Both the position numbers and the translations under genes were made by a program. Below are positions 63,284 through 64,000 of a stretch of 64,000 bases of DNA, in pieces. This DNA comes from PALSA-693 sp963729695 (GTDB lineage: Bacteria > Actinomycetota > Acidimicrobiia > Acidimicrobiales > Palsa-688), in contig CAVSOT010000004.1 of assembly GCA_963729695.1 (NCBI GenBank), forward strand, positions 248,001 to 312,000. Reading direction: 5' to 3'. A model generated the notes under the pieces. That model worked only from the letters and a program-made list of their open reading frames with translations, ran no database searches and was not told the origin of the DNA. The first letter of the stretch is position 1. Each line of letters starts with the position of its first letter.

Positions 63284-64000
63284 TCAACCACCTCCGTCGG
63301 CGGTAAGAAAGGCCACCTCATCGCCGGCCACCACCGGAATCTGCGGATCCCGGGTGATCTGTTCGCCATTCAGAGCAGCCAGCACGTGACGGTCCAGCGT
63401 CACGTGGGCGGCCCGGGCTGCGGCCCCCAACGTGGCGGCCCGCACCCGTCGAGGACCCCGCTGGCCATCTGAAGCCAGGGTGCCGAAGCGCTCCACCACC
63501 ACCTCGGGTGGCGGGCGCTTCCGGGCCGCGGCGTACTCGTCGGGCTTGTTGACGTTGACGACCGACTCGAGCTCAGGGTCCCGCCGGGACAACACCGGAT
63601 CCGCCAGCAGGGCGTCGTCGTCCAGTTGGCGGACGCGGCAGTGCTGAAACAGCATGCCCGGGCGCAGGTCACCCTCGGCCACCCGGTCCCGGATCAACCC
63701 CGCCATCCCCGTCCGATAGGCAGCCGCCAGGGGTTGACGAAATCCCCTGGCCACGGGCATGACCACGTCGACCTCGGTACCCGACTCGAAACCCTCCTTC
63801 ATGGCGCGCAGCACGACCGCCACGAACGCCGGATGCAGGAACGGCAAGTCCGTCGAACACACGAACGCCCGGCCCGCACGACCGGCTACCGCCGCCAGGC
63901 CGGTGGCGATGCCCTCCATGGGACCCATCCCTTCGACTGGGTCCTCGACCACCTCCACCCCTTTGGGGAGTGACGGCAACTCTTGGCCGGGCGCGGCAAC
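63284..64000 (-). CDS. MobA-MoaD fusion (5' end outside window)
   Basis: 239 residues visible; the frame is open to the window edge (VAAPGQELPSLPKGVE...), so the nucleotide-binding N-terminus is missing only because of the cut. MobA part: VEDPVEGMGPMEGIATGLAA, FVCSTDLPFLHPAFV, VVMPVARGFRQPLAAAYRTG, NVNKPDEYAAARK. After ~150 residues a ubiquitin-like MoaD/ThiS domain follows: TLGAAARAAHVTLDRHVLAA, VVAGDEVAFLTADGGG, with the required C-terminal Gly-Gly that carries sulfur. Thus guanylyl transfer and sulfur-carrier functions of cofactor synthesis are joined. First visible gene of the operon. Confidence 0.85.
   Translation of the reverse strand, partial: VAAPGQELPSLPKGVEVVEDPVEGMGPMEGIATGLAAVAGRAGRAFVCSTDLPFLHPAFVAVVLRAMKEGFESGTEVDVVMPVARGFRQPLAAAYRTGMAGLIRDRVAEGDLRPGMLFQHCRVRQLDDDALLADPVLSRRDPELESVVNVNKPDEYAAARKRPPPEVVVERFGTLASDGQRGPRRVRAATLGAAARAAHVTLDRHVLAALNGEQITRDPQIPVVAGDEVAFLTADGGG

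Noticed and set aside
1..64000. tRNA, rRNA, riboswitch or insertion-sequence candidates
   Set aside because: I checked gaps by eye for cloverleaf patterns, terminal inverted repeats with transposase frames and known leader motifs and saw none that held up; a covariance-model scan was not possible.

Overview
The window is high-GC, gene-dense chromosomal DNA from an actinobacterium. Supporting signs are GTG and TTG starts with GGAGG-type ribosome sites, a PknB-like kinase, an F420-type luciferase-like oxidoreductase, SnoaL, BVMO and SDR enzymes, DUF4235, and MarR, PadR and ArsR regulators. A soil or aquatic Acidimicrobiia-like genome fits, but I cannot fix the lineage from sequence alone. I found no rRNA, tRNA, CRISPR array or intact mobile element.

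Layout. 0-8.7 kb: a membrane protein fragment, a conserved unknown, a decayed MerR gene behind an intact MerR-type promoter, a large Pro/Ala-rich repeat protein, an SDR, a membrane Ser/Thr kinase and an orphan subtilase tail. 8.7-14.3 kb: a small catabolic cluster (two paralogous MarR regulators, aldo/keto reductase, two SDRs, isochorismatase-like hydrolase, MFS carrier) with two identical 14-bp MarR-type palindromes. 14.4-21 kb: AlkA-like glycosylase, Pmp3-like peptide, two YihY proteins, DUF4235, ScyD-like secreted protein and a P450 remnant. 21-26 kb: gmd read in frame with an ECF sigma gene, then 2-oxoacid dehydrogenase E1 alpha/E1 beta/lipoyl protein, and a hemerythrin-like protein. 26-32.7 kb: oxidoreductases, SnoaL proteins, and an ArsR-like regulator under three phased operators. 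32.7-44 kb: ABC exporter, two-component system, PhoU-like protein, secreted proteins and a SpoIIE-type phosphatase.

44-53 kb is the most interesting stretch. Next to a MetE-like enzyme and CysH (sulfite from APS/PAPS) lies a tightly packed plus-strand operon: membrane acyltransferase-3, an acyl/aryl-AMP ligase fused to phosphosulfolactate synthase (ComA), a VOC protein, a histidine phosphatase, a lipoprotein esterase, and a malate/lactate-type dehydrogenase of the ComC family. Together these suggest sulfolactate synthesis followed by activation and transfer to an acceptor. I know of no described system with this arrangement.

53.2-64 kb is a minus-strand molybdenum/tungsten operon: MobA-MoaD fusion, aldehyde:ferredoxin oxidoreductase, NAD-type formate dehydrogenase alpha and beta subunits, MoeA, and MoeA fused to a molybdate-binding-like PBP domain. 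Several junctions are 4-nt overlaps. FdhA carries a 15-bp minisatellite encoding a TDAHP repeat.

Caution: many genes, above all at 53.2-58 kb, show one-base frame breaks while conserved sequence continues in another frame. This looks more like indel errors in the assembly than gene decay, so I annotate such genes over their full span and state where the frame changes.
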